Assembly (NCBI RefSeq): GCF_042665255.1
Contig: NZ_JBHTCD010000001.1
DNA length: 64,000 nucleotides
Source of the DNA: Insolitispirillum peregrinum
GTDB taxonomy: Bacteria > Pseudomonadota > Alphaproteobacteria > Rhodospirillales > Rhodospirillaceae
Strand: one strand, 5' to 3'
Shown: positions 47,032-55,537 of the stretch, one piece after another
How the letters are laid out: the number at the start of each line of letters is the position of its first letter
Position numbering within the stretch: position 1 is the stretch's first letter
Notes under the pieces: model-generated
Databases searched by the model: none
The model's input: the letters and a program-made list of their open reading frames with translations, nothing else
Told to the model about the DNA's origin: nothing
Program-made: the position numbers and the translations under genes

Positions 47032-47829
47032 TCAGGCCCCCACCCACACATAAAAGAACACGAACAGGAACAGCCAGACCACATCGACAAAGTGCCAGTA
47101 CCATTCGGCGGCCTCCAGCCCCAGATGGTGATCCGGGCTGAGCGTCCCCCGCGAGCAGCGAACGGCCATCACCAGCAGGGCACAGGTGCCGACAAACACA
47201 TGAAAGCCGTGAAAGCCGGTCGCCATGTAAAAGGTCGAGGCATAAATACCCGACCGGAAGGCAAAAGCAGCCTCGCCATATTCAATGGCCTGCAGGATCA
47301 GAAACAAAGCCCCCAGCAGCGCCGCACCGGCAATTCCACTGACCGCCTGCCTGCGCCGACCATGCAACAGGCCATGGCGCCCCCACATCAGCACCACCCC
47401 CGACAGCAGCAGGATCGAGGTATTGATCAGCGGCAAGCCCACGGCGTGCAGCGGCTCGATTCCTTCGGGTGGCCATTGTCCGGCCACAACCGGACTGACA
47501 TGCAGGGCGTTATGGAAATAGGCCCAAAAGAAGGCCACAAAAAACATCACTTCCGAGGCAATGAACAAGGCCATGCCCATGCGCAGCCCGCGCTGCACGG
47601 CGCTGGTATGGGACTGCTCATGGTATCCCTCGCAGATCACCGCCCGCCACCAGCCGAACATGGTGAACACCACCACCGCCACCCCCAGGGCCAGCAACCA
47701 CGGAGGTTCCCCATGCATCATGTGCGCCCCGCCCAGCGCCATCAGGAACGCCCCGACCGACGCCACCAGCGGCCAGGGACTGGGCGGCAGGATATGAAAC
47801 GGATGCTTGCGTTCAGAAGAGGCGGCCAT
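47032..47829 (-). CDS. ctaE: Cytochrome c oxidase subunit III
   Basis: 265 residues with seven membrane helices. Typical blocks: HPFHILPPSPWPLV, MGMALFIASEVMFFVAFFWAY, NTSILLLSGV and YWHFVDVVWLFLFVFFYVW. It stabilises the aa3 oxidase core. It is the last gene of the cta cluster, 41 bp after ctaG. Confidence 0.96.
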   Translation of the reverse strand: MAASSERKHPFHILPPSPWPLVASVGAFLMALGGAHMMHGEPPWLLALGVAVVVFTMFGWWRAVICEGYHEQSHTSAVQRGLRMGMALFIASEVMFFVAFFWAYFHNALHVSPVVAGQWPPEGIEPLHAVGLPLINTSILLLSGVVLMWGRHGLLHGRRRQAVSGIAGAALLGALFLILQAIEYGEAAFAFRSGIYASTFYMATGFHGFHVFVGTCALLVMAVRCSRGTLSPDHHLGLEAAEWYWHFVDVVWLFLFVFFYVWVGA

Positions 47830-47870
47830 TGAATGCCTCCATCACCAGAGATTGCCAAAAGGAAAACACT

Positions 47871-48428
47871 TCACGACGCATCGGCACGAAAGAAGGTGTA
47901 GGACAGGGTGATGGTTGTCACATCACTCATCTGCGGGTCTTGCAGGATGGCCGGATCAATATAGAAACTGACCGGCATATGGGCGCTTTCCTGCGGCGCT
48001 AGCGTCTGCTCGGTAAAGCAGAAACAGGCAACCTTGGCGACATAGGCGGCGGCTTTCTCCGGGGTGACGTTAAAGGTCGCCCGCCCAGTCACCTGCTGAT
48101 TCGTCGGATTGTGGGCCAGATAGGACACCAGAGCCTGTTCCCCGACCGGTACCCGCACCTCGCGCTGTTCCGGGACAAAGCGCCACGGCATCCCCTGATT
48201 CAGCGAGGCATCCAGCCGAACCACCATCTGGCGCCCGGTTGCGCCGGGGGCAATGGCCCCGATGGCAACCCGTGGCGTGCCTTCATAGCCGGTCAACTGG
48301 CAAAACAGCCGGTAGGCGGGGGCGGACGCAAAGGCCAGCCCGCCCATGGTCAGCACCAGCAACACACAGCCAGTCGCCAAACGGATATTGGCTCGGCGGC
48401 GGGCAGATCCAACGGCATGAGCAGCCAT
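47871..48428 (-). CDS. ctaG: CtaG/Cox11 copper chaperone for CuB
   Basis: 185 residues. One N-terminal membrane helix (ATGCVLLVLTMGGLAFASAPAY), the copper motif CFCF, and YRLFCQLTGYEG and SHMPVSFYID-like ends. It inserts CuB into subunit I. The ATG at 48428 follows GGGAGG by 7 nt; it overlaps nothing and lies 16 bp after ctaD ends. Confidence 0.94.
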   Translation of the reverse strand: MAAHAVGSARRRANIRLATGCVLLVLTMGGLAFASAPAYRLFCQLTGYEGTPRVAIGAIAPGATGRQMVVRLDASLNQGMPWRFVPEQREVRVPVGEQALVSYLAHNPTNQQVTGRATFNVTPEKAAAYVAKVACFCFTEQTLAPQESAHMPVSFYIDPAILQDPQMSDVTTITLSYTFFRADAS

Positions 48429-48444
48429 CGCAAACCTCCCGGTT

Positions 48445-50070
48445 TCATTCTGCAGGGTGAGGCGCGCTACCGCCGTCAATCACCGGCGGCTGTTCAAAGG
48501 TATGCTCTGGCGGCGGAGAACTGACCGTCCATTCCAGCGTCGTTGCCCCCTCGCCCCACGGATTGTCAGCCACCGCAGCCGGAGACCGGAAGGTGCGATA
48601 GACCACCACCAGAAACAGCAGGGCACTGGCCGCGCCCAGATACGACCCGATCGACGACACCATGTTCCAGGCAGCAAAAGCATCCGGATAATCGGGAATC
48701 CGGCGCGGCATCCCCGACAGGCCGAGGAAATGCATCGGAAAGAAGGTCATGTTGACCCCGATGAACATCAGCCAGAACTGCATCTTGGCCAGTCCTTCGG
48801 GATACTGGTGCCCCGACATTTTACCGATCCAGTAGTAAAAGCCGCCAAAGATGCCAAACACCGCGCCAAGAGACAGCACATAGTGGAAATGCGCCACCAC
48901 GTAATAGGTATCGTGCAACGACACATCGACCCCGGCGTTGGCCAGCACCACGCCGGTAACGCCCCCGATGGTAAACAGGAACAGAAAGCCGATGGCGTAC
49001 AGCATCGGCACCCGGAATTCGATGGAACCACCCCACATGGTGGCAATCCAGCTGAACACCTTGATGCCGGTCGGCACCGCAATTCCCAGTGTTGCTGCCA
49101 GAAAATAGGCACGGGTATTGACGCTGAGGCCGGTGGCATACATGTGATGGGCCCACACCACAAAGCCGATCAGCCCAATGCTGACCATCGCATAGGCCAT
49201 GCCCAGATAGCCGAAAATCGGCTTGCGCGAAAAGGTCGAGATGATATGGCTGATGATCCCGAAGGCGGGCAGGATCATGATGTAGACTTCAGGGTGACCA
49301 AAAAACCAGAACAAATGCTGGTACAACAGCGGATCACCACCCCCGGCAGGATCAAAAAAGGTGGTCCCAAAGTTGCGATCGGTCAGCAGCATGGTCAAAG
49401 CACCGGCCAGCACCGGCACCGACATCAGCAGCAAAAAGGCCGTCACCAGCATCGACCAGACAAACAGCGGCATCCGGTGGATGGTCATGCCCGGTGCCCG
49501 CATGTTGAAAATGGTCACCAGCAGGTTGATTGCTCCCAGAATCGAGCTGATCCCGGCGAGGTGCAGCGACAGAATCGCCAGATCCACCGCCATGTCGCCA
49601 CTGTGCCCAAGGGTTGACAGCGGCGGGTAAACTGTCCAGCCCGTCCCCGGCCCCAGCCCGGTCAACCCCGACAGGACCATCAGCAGGAACGCTGGCGGCA
49701 TCAGCCAGAAGCTGATGTTGTTCAGGCGGGGAAAGGCCATGTCCGGCGCCCCGATCATCAGCGGTACAAACCAGTTGCCAAAACCGCCAATCAGCGCCGG
49801 CATCACCACAAAGAACACCATGATCAAACCATGAGCGGTGATGAACACGTTATAACGCTGATAGTCATCTCCAAAAATCTGCATCCCCGGACGGGCCAGT
49901 TCCAGCCGGATACCAATCGACATCGCCGCCCCGATCAGCCCGGCGATCACCGCAAACATCAGGTAAAGACTGCCGATATCCTTGTGATTGGTGGAAAACA
50001 GCCAGCGTCGCCATCCCTGTGTACGGTGGTGATGTACGGCATCAAGGCCATCAAAGACCAGATGAGACAT
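48445..50070 (-). CDS. ctaD: Cytochrome c oxidase subunit I (aa3 type)
   Basis: 541 residues with 12 membrane helices. The haem and copper ligands are visible in HGLIMVFF, WFFGHPEVYIMILP (CuB His and cross-linked Tyr), HHMYATG and HDTYYVVAHFHYVLS. The K-channel and D-channel regions are intact, matching A-type oxidases. The ATG at 50070 was chosen after GGAGG (8 nt), 2 bp after the ctaC stop. The upstream frame to 50259 lies in ctaC. Confidence 0.97.
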   Translation of the reverse strand: MSHLVFDGLDAVHHHRTQGWRRWLFSTNHKDIGSLYLMFAVIAGLIGAAMSIGIRLELARPGMQIFGDDYQRYNVFITAHGLIMVFFVVMPALIGGFGNWFVPLMIGAPDMAFPRLNNISFWLMPPAFLLMVLSGLTGLGPGTGWTVYPPLSTLGHSGDMAVDLAILSLHLAGISSILGAINLLVTIFNMRAPGMTIHRMPLFVWSMLVTAFLLLMSVPVLAGALTMLLTDRNFGTTFFDPAGGGDPLLYQHLFWFFGHPEVYIMILPAFGIISHIISTFSRKPIFGYLGMAYAMVSIGLIGFVVWAHHMYATGLSVNTRAYFLAATLGIAVPTGIKVFSWIATMWGGSIEFRVPMLYAIGFLFLFTIGGVTGVVLANAGVDVSLHDTYYVVAHFHYVLSLGAVFGIFGGFYYWIGKMSGHQYPEGLAKMQFWLMFIGVNMTFFPMHFLGLSGMPRRIPDYPDAFAAWNMVSSIGSYLGAASALLFLVVVYRTFRSPAAVADNPWGEGATTLEWTVSSPPPEHTFEQPPVIDGGSAPHPAE

Positions 50071-50072
50071 GA

Positions 50073-50855
50073 TCAGCGCCTCCCTTCTGCCAGTTGCAGG
50101 GGCAATCCCTGAGCGAATCGGGCCTGTGCCGCCGTCACCCAGGCGGTGAACTCCTCGGCACTGACCGCTTTGACTGCAATCGGCATGAAGCCGTGGTTGA
50201 CGCCGCACAGTTCCGAACACTGGCCGTAATACGTCCCCGGCCGTTCGGCCCGAATCCACGTTTCGTTACTGCGTCCGGGGTTGGCATCCATCTTCACCCC
50301 CAGCGACGGCACTGCCCAGGAATGGATCACGTCCGACGAGGTGGTGAGCACGCGTACCGTCACCCCAACCGGCACCACCACCGGATTATCGACCGCCAGC
50401 AAGCGCGGCTCGGCCCCTTGCAAATCACCGGCATCCTTCATGAAGGCATCAAAGGTGAAGGCTCCATGGTCCGGGTATTCATAGGACCAGTACCACTGAT
50501 GGCCGGTGACCTTCAGCGTCATGTCGGCTTGCGGCGCCTTGTCCATGAAATACAGCAGGCGGAAACTGGGAACCGCAATCACCAGCAGGATCAGGATGGG
50601 CAGGACGGTCCATCCAATCTCAAGCGGTACATTGTGCGTGGTGGTCGAGGGAACCGGATTGGTGCGGGCATTAAAGCGCACCACCACCGTAATCAGCAAC
50701 ACCAACACCAACAGAACCACGCCAGCCATGATCCAGCTGATAAAGCTGTTCAAGCCAACAATCTGTTCCATCACGGGCGAAGCCGGGTCCTGATACCACA
50801 TTTGCCAAGGGACGGGCTGTCCCTCGGGGGTCACTGGCAGCACTGAATTCGACAT
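50073..50855 (-). CDS. ctaC: Cytochrome c oxidase subunit II, no obvious signal peptide
   Basis: 260 residues. Two membrane helices (SWIMAGVVLLVLVLLITVVV and IGWTVLPILILLVIAVPSF) precede the periplasmic CuA domain. The CuA ligands are in HSWAVPSLGVKMDANPG and YGQCSELCGVNHGFMP; the aromatic electron-entry patch is GHQWYWSYEYPD. Most alphaproteobacterial CtaC proteins start with a cleaved signal peptide, but here the first 30 residues (MSNSVLPVTPEGQPVPW...) are polar and no in-frame start exists before a stop at about 50943. It is the first gene of ctaC-ctaD-ctaG-ctaE. ctaB and other assembly genes are not in the window. Confidence 0.94.
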   Translation of the reverse strand: MSNSVLPVTPEGQPVPWQMWYQDPASPVMEQIVGLNSFISWIMAGVVLLVLVLLITVVVRFNARTNPVPSTTTHNVPLEIGWTVLPILILLVIAVPSFRLLYFMDKAPQADMTLKVTGHQWYWSYEYPDHGAFTFDAFMKDAGDLQGAEPRLLAVDNPVVVPVGVTVRVLTTSSDVIHSWAVPSLGVKMDANPGRSNETWIRAERPGTYYGQCSELCGVNHGFMPIAVKAVSAEEFTAWVTAAQARFAQGLPLQLAEGRR

Positions 50856-51076
50856 CGTGCCATGCCTCCCTGACGTCCCGGGTTTCGGGCGATCTTGTGG
50901 GATCGCCGGATTTCCCCGGCGTCCTGCGCGACATTTTTCCGCTTACAGGCCATCCCTGCCTGTCATCGGTGCGTACAGGAGTATCGTTCGTAGGCCCCTT
51001 GAAAAGTCCGTATTTGCAGTGTCCTGTAGCATTGTGCGTCAAACCTGACGCCACAGGGCACGACAGTTGGTGGGAT

Positions 51077-51181
51077 CTAGAGCATTGCGCGAAAAGTGGG
51101 AACCGGTTTTCGCAACAACAATGCGACAGAACAAAAGGTTAGACCAGCGTGCCCGCGTCCGGTTTAACGCACGCTGCTCTA
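51077..51181 (+). repeat. Bipartite palindromic repeat, complete copy
   Basis: Module A: AGAGCATTG...CAATGC arms around the core CGAAAAGTGGGAACCGGTTTTCG. Module B: TTAGACCAGCGTGC and GCACGCTGCTCTA-type arms (one arm has GCTGCT). It is the most typical copy. No gene is seen from 50856 to 51076. Confidence 0.88.
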
Positions 51182-51306
51182 GTGCGGGCTACCGCCCGAG
51201 CCCGTTTGGTGGCGATGCCCCCAAACCCCCATTTTTCTTTAAAAATCAAATTAATGGGGTCCGAAGCCTCAAGGTACAGGCAAGGTGTGCAGCAGCGTTC
51301 CACGTC
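51182..51306 (+). repeat. Type C repeat, partial copy
   Basis: Shares GATGCCCCC, CCCCCATTT, AATGGGGTC, and AGGTGTG-AGCAGCG-TCCA with the copy at 63683-63865, in the same orientation. The central part is AT-rich and diverged. Confidence 0.6.
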
Positions 51307-51379
51307 TTTGTTATCTTATCGCTCACCAAGAGTATTGGCATTCGCCCGGACAGAAACAATACCCGATCAAAAAAGTATG

Positions 51380-51484
51380 CTAGACCAGCGTGCGTTAAAT
51401 CGGACGCAGGCACGCTGGTCTAACCTTTTGGTATGCCCCCTTGCTTATGCGAAAACCGGTTCCCACTTTTCGCACAATGCTCTA
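51380..51484 (-). repeat. Bipartite palindromic repeat, inverted copy
   Basis: Module B arms TAGACCAGCGTGCGTTA and GCACGCTGGTCTA, then module A with core CGAAAACCGGTTCCCACTTTTCG. The outer arm AGAGCATTG has lost its partner. It faces the copy at 51077-51181, so the two form a long inverted arrangement around 51182-51379. Confidence 0.85.
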
Positions 51485-51491
51485 TATGCAT

Positions 51492-51522
51492 AAAAAAAGG
51501 CGGCAGGATTTCTCCTGCCGCC
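51492..51522 (-). terminator. Flagellin gene terminator
   Basis: A 10-bp perfect stem GGCGGCAGGA / TCCTGCCGCC, then TTTTTTT on the minus strand, 25 bp after the flagellin stop. Confidence 0.93.
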
Positions 51523-51547
51523 AAAGCAAAGGCCTGTATCTGTTTTA

Positions 51548-52393
51548 TTAGAACAGACGCAGCACCGACTGCTGAGACTGCTGAGCGATCGACAGCGAAA
51601 TCGTGCCGAGCGACTGGCGAGTCTGCAGAGCCAGCATGTTGGCCGACTCTTCGTTCAGGTCCGCGTTCACCAGTTCACCAGCGCCACCCTTCAGGGTGTT
51701 GATGATGTTGGTGGTGAAATCCTGACGGATGGACAGCATGGACGAATTGGTACCCAGGGTCTGAGCGGTGCTGCGCACCGTGTTCAGAGCGCTGTCAATC
51801 TTGCTGATTTCGTTGTCGATGGTCGCAACGAAACCAGAGGTCGCACCCCAACTGGCGGAAGTAGCAGCAGTGACCTGCAGCGACGACGCGTCAGAGTCCA
51901 CACCGTTGATCACCAGTTCGTTCTTCAAGGCCGCCGAGCTCTGCTCGTTGAACTTGACGGTCAGGGTATCAGAGCCGTCCTTGATCAGGTTGACGCCGTT
52001 GTACGACGCGTCTTCGGTCAGGTTGTCGATCTGGCTGCGCAGTTCGTTGTACTGCGAGGACAGCTTCTGACGAGTGACCGAATCAGTGGAGGACTTCGCG
52101 GAGGCCGCGATCGCCTTCATCTGCTTCAGGGTGGACTCAATGCTTTCCAGACCACCAACCGCAGCCTTGATCACGTTGATGCCTTCGCTGATACCGTCCT
52201 TGACGGTGGCCAGGTCGGACGCGCGGTCATTGAGGCTACGGGATTTGAAGAAGGACAAAGCGTCGTCGAGAGCGCTGTTCACCTTCTTGCCGGTCGACAG
52301 GCGATCCTGGGTGCGGTCAATCAGGTTGGTCGTGCTTTGCAGCGACAGCAGGTTGGTCCGCGTGGAGGTCGAAAGAGTGATATCACCAGCCAT
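51548..52393 (-). CDS. Flagellin
   Basis: 281 residues, short for a flagellin, with conserved N- and C-terminal coiled regions (TRTNLLSLQSTTNLIDRTQDRLSTGKKV and NEESANMLALQTRQSLGTISLSIAQQSQQSVLRLF). The variable middle is Ser/Thr-rich (SSLQVTAATSASWGATSG), a probable site of glycosylation. GGGAG is 9 nt before the ATG. No convincing sigma28 or sigma54 promoter was found upstream by eye. Nearby glycosyltransferase genes suggest the filament is glycosylated. Other flagellar genes are outside the window. Confidence 0.95.
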   Translation of the reverse strand: MAGDITLSTSTRTNLLSLQSTTNLIDRTQDRLSTGKKVNSALDDALSFFKSRSLNDRASDLATVKDGISEGINVIKAAVGGLESIESTLKQMKAIAASAKSSTDSVTRQKLSSQYNELRSQIDNLTEDASYNGVNLIKDGSDTLTVKFNEQSSAALKNELVINGVDSDASSLQVTAATSASWGATSGFVATIDNEISKIDSALNTVRSTAQTLGTNSSMLSIRQDFTTNIINTLKGGAGELVNADLNEESANMLALQTRQSLGTISLSIAQQSQQSVLRLF

Positions 52394-52692
52394 AATAAAC
52401 TTCTCCCATTCTAGGAAAGTGCCTGAACCATTCTGTCCAGACTGATATCGTCAAATCATCCTGACCTGACGATTGAGGGTAGAGTATCTGATCCCTGCCC
52501 CTCTGGCAACATGATATGCGAGAACCCACACATTTTCATGTATTGCCGGACATCACCTTTTCCCGCCCCTCCACCGGCCCCCGCAACGACAAGGTTGCAG
52601 ACCCCACCGACGGTAGGATATTTGTCAGCTCTTCCACTGAAATGTGGCACATCACTCACTTTCCTCCGGTCTTGAACACTCCCCGAGGCATC

Positions 52693-53565
52693 ATGAGCAC
52701 TTCCTGTATCCCCCTGATCACCAGCCTGTCCCCGAAAGGGAATCACGACATTCAGCGCGCCGCCGTCGCTTCGTGGCTAGAGCTGGGTTTGAAGGTTGTC
52801 TCGGCCAATACCGCCGGGGAAATCACCAGCCTGCGCCAACTGTACCCCGATGTGACCTTTCACACCGTCACCCGCACGGCACAGGCGCAGGCAAAAAAGC
52901 CGGTTCCGCTGATCGACGACATGCTGGCCGTTCACGCTGATTCGCCAGAGCCGTTTTTGTTTATCAATGCCGACATCATCCTCAGCCCGGCCCCGGAGAC
53001 CCTGCGCGCCGCCATTGCCAGCGCCCGCGATGGTGCCCTGATCTGCGGCGGGCGACTGGATGTGGATGATGCCATTGGCGCACGGGCAGCCCTGCAGGCG
53101 GGCCTGCATCCAACAGGAGATAAAGTCCCGGGCTATGACTTTTTCGTTGTTCCGCCGACTCTGCCCATGCGGTTACCGCGTACCAGGCTCGCCATAGGAA
53201 TGCCCTTCTGGGACTACTGGCTGCCGCTGGCAGCCCATCTTTCCGGGGCACCGCTCAAGGAACTGGCAGGAGATTTCGCGCTGCACAGTCGTCATGACGC
53301 CGTCTGGCACGGCGTCATATACCCTTATTTCTCCATCTTTCTCAGCGCCATCCTCGACCAGTTCAGTGCCGCTTATGGCGGTGGCAGCCTGCGGGAACGC
53401 CTGGCAGAGCAAATGCTGCGCTATGAACATGCCATGCTGAATGAAAGAGTCCGTGCGGCGGACAGCACTGATCAGGAGGCCGCCACACTGTCGGAGTTCT
53501 ATGACCGGCAGCATGACGTTTTGGTGTATTGCATGCGGGCCGCCATGACCCCACTGGAGCTTTGA
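52693..53565 (+). CDS. Putative glycosyltransferase-like protein in the flagellin locus
   Basis: 290 residues, function not firmly recognised. The N-terminal region is Rossmann-like (CIPLITSLSPKGNHDIQRAAVASWLELGLKVVSANT), and an acidic motif FLFINADIIL resembles the metal-binding DxD region of GT-A glycosyltransferases. Later helical regions have no clear motif. The ATG at 52693 follows GAGG at 5 nt; the upstream in-frame extension is unlike the rest. It lies 3 bp before the TPR-glycosyltransferase gene and is probably in the same operon. Confidence 0.6.
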   Translation: MSTSCIPLITSLSPKGNHDIQRAAVASWLELGLKVVSANTAGEITSLRQLYPDVTFHTVTRTAQAQAKKPVPLIDDMLAVHADSPEPFLFINADIILSPAPETLRAAIASARDGALICGGRLDVDDAIGARAALQAGLHPTGDKVPGYDFFVVPPTLPMRLPRTRLAIGMPFWDYWLPLAAHLSGAPLKELAGDFALHSRHDAVWHGVIYPYFSIFLSAILDQFSAAYGGGSLRERLAEQMLRYEHAMLNERVRAADSTDQEAATLSEFYDRQHDVLVYCMRAAMTPLEL

Positions 53566-53568
53566 CCG

Positions 53569-55515
53569 ATGCCATCCCTTGCCGATCTGCTTGCCCGGGC
53601 ACAAACCTCGCTGGTGGCCGGGGACAGCCGGGGCTGCCTGCTCGCCTGTGACGAAATACTGGCAACCCAACCGCAGCACCCGGAAGCGCTGCACTTTGCC
53701 GGACTGGCGCATGCGGCTCTCAATGATCGCGCCAAGGGAATCGACTGCATTCGGCAGGCGGTGGGCTCGGCCCCCACCTTTGCCGCCGCCTGGTCGAATC
53801 TGGGCTCGTTGCTGATGGACGAGGGCGAGCTGGCAGAGGCCGAGCACGCCCTGCGAACAGCGATTCGGCATGGACAGCCGTCGTTTACCAGCCCGCTATA
53901 CAATCTGGGCAACCTGTTGCGCCATCAAGGACGGCTGACCGAAGCCGAAGACGCCTATGGCAAGGTTCTGGCGGTTTCACCGCACCACCACGCCACCCTG
54001 TACAACCTCGCCAGCACCCTGCAGGAACATGGCCGACCGGATGCCGCACTGGCCTTGGCCCAGACCGCCCTGCGCCTTGCCCCCCAGCATGCCGAGAGCG
54101 CGTTTCTGGTCGGCAACCTGCTGCGGACTCAGGGGCGACTGGCCGAAGCGCTGGCAGCCTATGACACCGCCCTTGCCAGCGATCCCGGCCATGCCGCCTG
54201 CCATACCAACCGGGGCAACCTGCTGTCCGAACAAGGCCGTCCGCTCGAAGCACTGGCCGCCTTTCAGACAGCGCTGAATGTCGCCCCGCACAACGAACGC
54301 TATGCCTCCAACCTGCTGTGCGCCCTGCACTATGTTGACGGGATCACCCCGGAGGCCCTGCTCGATGCCCACCTGTTCCGGGATCAGCGTTATGGCTGCC
54401 CCGAACCGCGTCCCGCTCCGCCCCGCCCGTCCCGCACCGGACAGCCGTTGACGGTTGGGCTGGTATCGGCGGATTTTGGCTGCCACCCGGTCGGCTGGTT
54501 CTGCCTGCCGCTGGTGGAAGGTGCCGATTCGCAGGATATGCGCCTGGTATTGTACTCCGACCGCCTCAACGAAGACCAGAACACCCATCGACTGGAACAG
54601 GCAGCCTTTGCCTTTCGCCGCATTCGGGAATGCGATGATGAGCAGGTGGCAGAGATGATTGCCGCCGATGGCATCGACGTCCTGATTGATGCCAGTGGAC
54701 ACACCGGCCACAACCGCCTGTCGCTGTTCGCCAACCGCGCGGCACCGTTGCAAGCCTCGTGGGCGGCCTATGTCGGAACAACCGGCGTGGCGGCGATGGA
54801 CCTGCTGCTGGCCGACGCCTGCCAAATCCCCGCCGGAGACGAGAACCTGTACCGGGAGCGGGTCATCCGTCTGCCGGTCGGCTATGTCCCCTACGCGGCC
54901 CCACCCTATGCTCCGGCCCCCCAGCCACGGCAGATGGGGGTACCGCTGACCTTTGGCTCTTTCAACAATCCGGTCAAGCTGTCCGAAGGCATCCTCCAGC
55001 AATGGGCCCTGCTGCTGGGCAATGTTCCGTCTGCCCGCCTGCTGGTCAAGTTCCGCCATCTGGATGATCCGGCGACCGCCCAGCATCTGCGGATGCGTTT
55101 TGCCGCAGCCGGGGGCGACATTTCACGGCTGGATATCGAAGGCGGTGCCCCCCATGCCGAAATGCTGGCCGCGTATCATCGTGTTGATGTGGCCCTGGAC
55201 ACCGCTCCCTATTCCGGCGGACTGACCACGCTGGAAGCCCTGTGGATGGGGGTGCCGGTGATCACCATGCCCGGACGCACCTTCGCCAGCCGCCACAGCC
55301 TGTCGCACCTGACCCATCTGGGCCTTGCGGAGCTGTGCAGTCAGGATTGGGACGACTATCGCGCCAAAGCCGCATCGTTGATCACCGACAGCGCGCGGCT
55401 GTCCCGGTATCGGGACACCCTGCGCCCCCACCTGCAGGCGTCACCGCTGATGAATGGCGCAGGGTTTGCCCGCCATCTGTCACAGGCTTTGCGGGCGGTG
55501 TGGGAGGAGGCGTGA
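53569..55515 (+). CDS. TPR protein with GT41 (SPINDLY/O-GlcNAc transferase-like) catalytic domain
   Basis: 648 residues. The first 280 residues are tetratricopeptide repeats (LHFAGLAHAALNDRAKGIDCIRQA, NLGSLLMDEGELAEAEHALRTA, NLGNLLRHQGRLTEAEDAYGKV and so on). The C-terminal part follows the GT41 fold: VGLVSADFGCHPVGWF, DVLIDASGHTGHNRL, WAAYVGTTGVAAMDLLLAD, FGSFNNPVKLSEGIL and PYSGGLTTLEALWMGVPVIT. It should transfer a sugar from a nucleotide donor to Ser/Thr of a protein, flagellin being the obvious candidate. It starts 3 bp after the preceding gene and converges with the GT4 gene. Confidence 0.93.
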   Translation: MPSLADLLARAQTSLVAGDSRGCLLACDEILATQPQHPEALHFAGLAHAALNDRAKGIDCIRQAVGSAPTFAAAWSNLGSLLMDEGELAEAEHALRTAIRHGQPSFTSPLYNLGNLLRHQGRLTEAEDAYGKVLAVSPHHHATLYNLASTLQEHGRPDAALALAQTALRLAPQHAESAFLVGNLLRTQGRLAEALAAYDTALASDPGHAACHTNRGNLLSEQGRPLEALAAFQTALNVAPHNERYASNLLCALHYVDGITPEALLDAHLFRDQRYGCPEPRPAPPRPSRTGQPLTVGLVSADFGCHPVGWFCLPLVEGADSQDMRLVLYSDRLNEDQNTHRLEQAAFAFRRIRECDDEQVAEMIAADGIDVLIDASGHTGHNRLSLFANRAAPLQASWAAYVGTTGVAAMDLLLADACQIPAGDENLYRERVIRLPVGYVPYAAPPYAPAPQPRQMGVPLTFGSFNNPVKLSEGILQQWALLLGNVPSARLLVKFRHLDDPATAQHLRMRFAAAGGDISRLDIEGGAPHAEMLAAYHRVDVALDTAPYSGGLTTLEALWMGVPVITMPGRTFASRHSLSHLTHLGLAELCSQDWDDYRAKAASLITDSARLSRYRDTLRPHLQASPLMNGAGFARHLSQALRAVWEEA

Positions 55516-55537
55516 GCCTCCGCACCGCACTGCCACC

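Noticed and set aside
50856..51076. A coding gene upstream of ctaC
   Set aside because: A frame in another phase across ctaC has low-complexity residues and no ribosome-binding site; the in-frame upstream codons of ctaC contain no start.
52394..52500. Sigma28 or sigma54 promoter of flagellin
   Set aside because: Only weak partial matches (GACGATAT without a -35 at 15 bp) were seen, so no promoter is listed.
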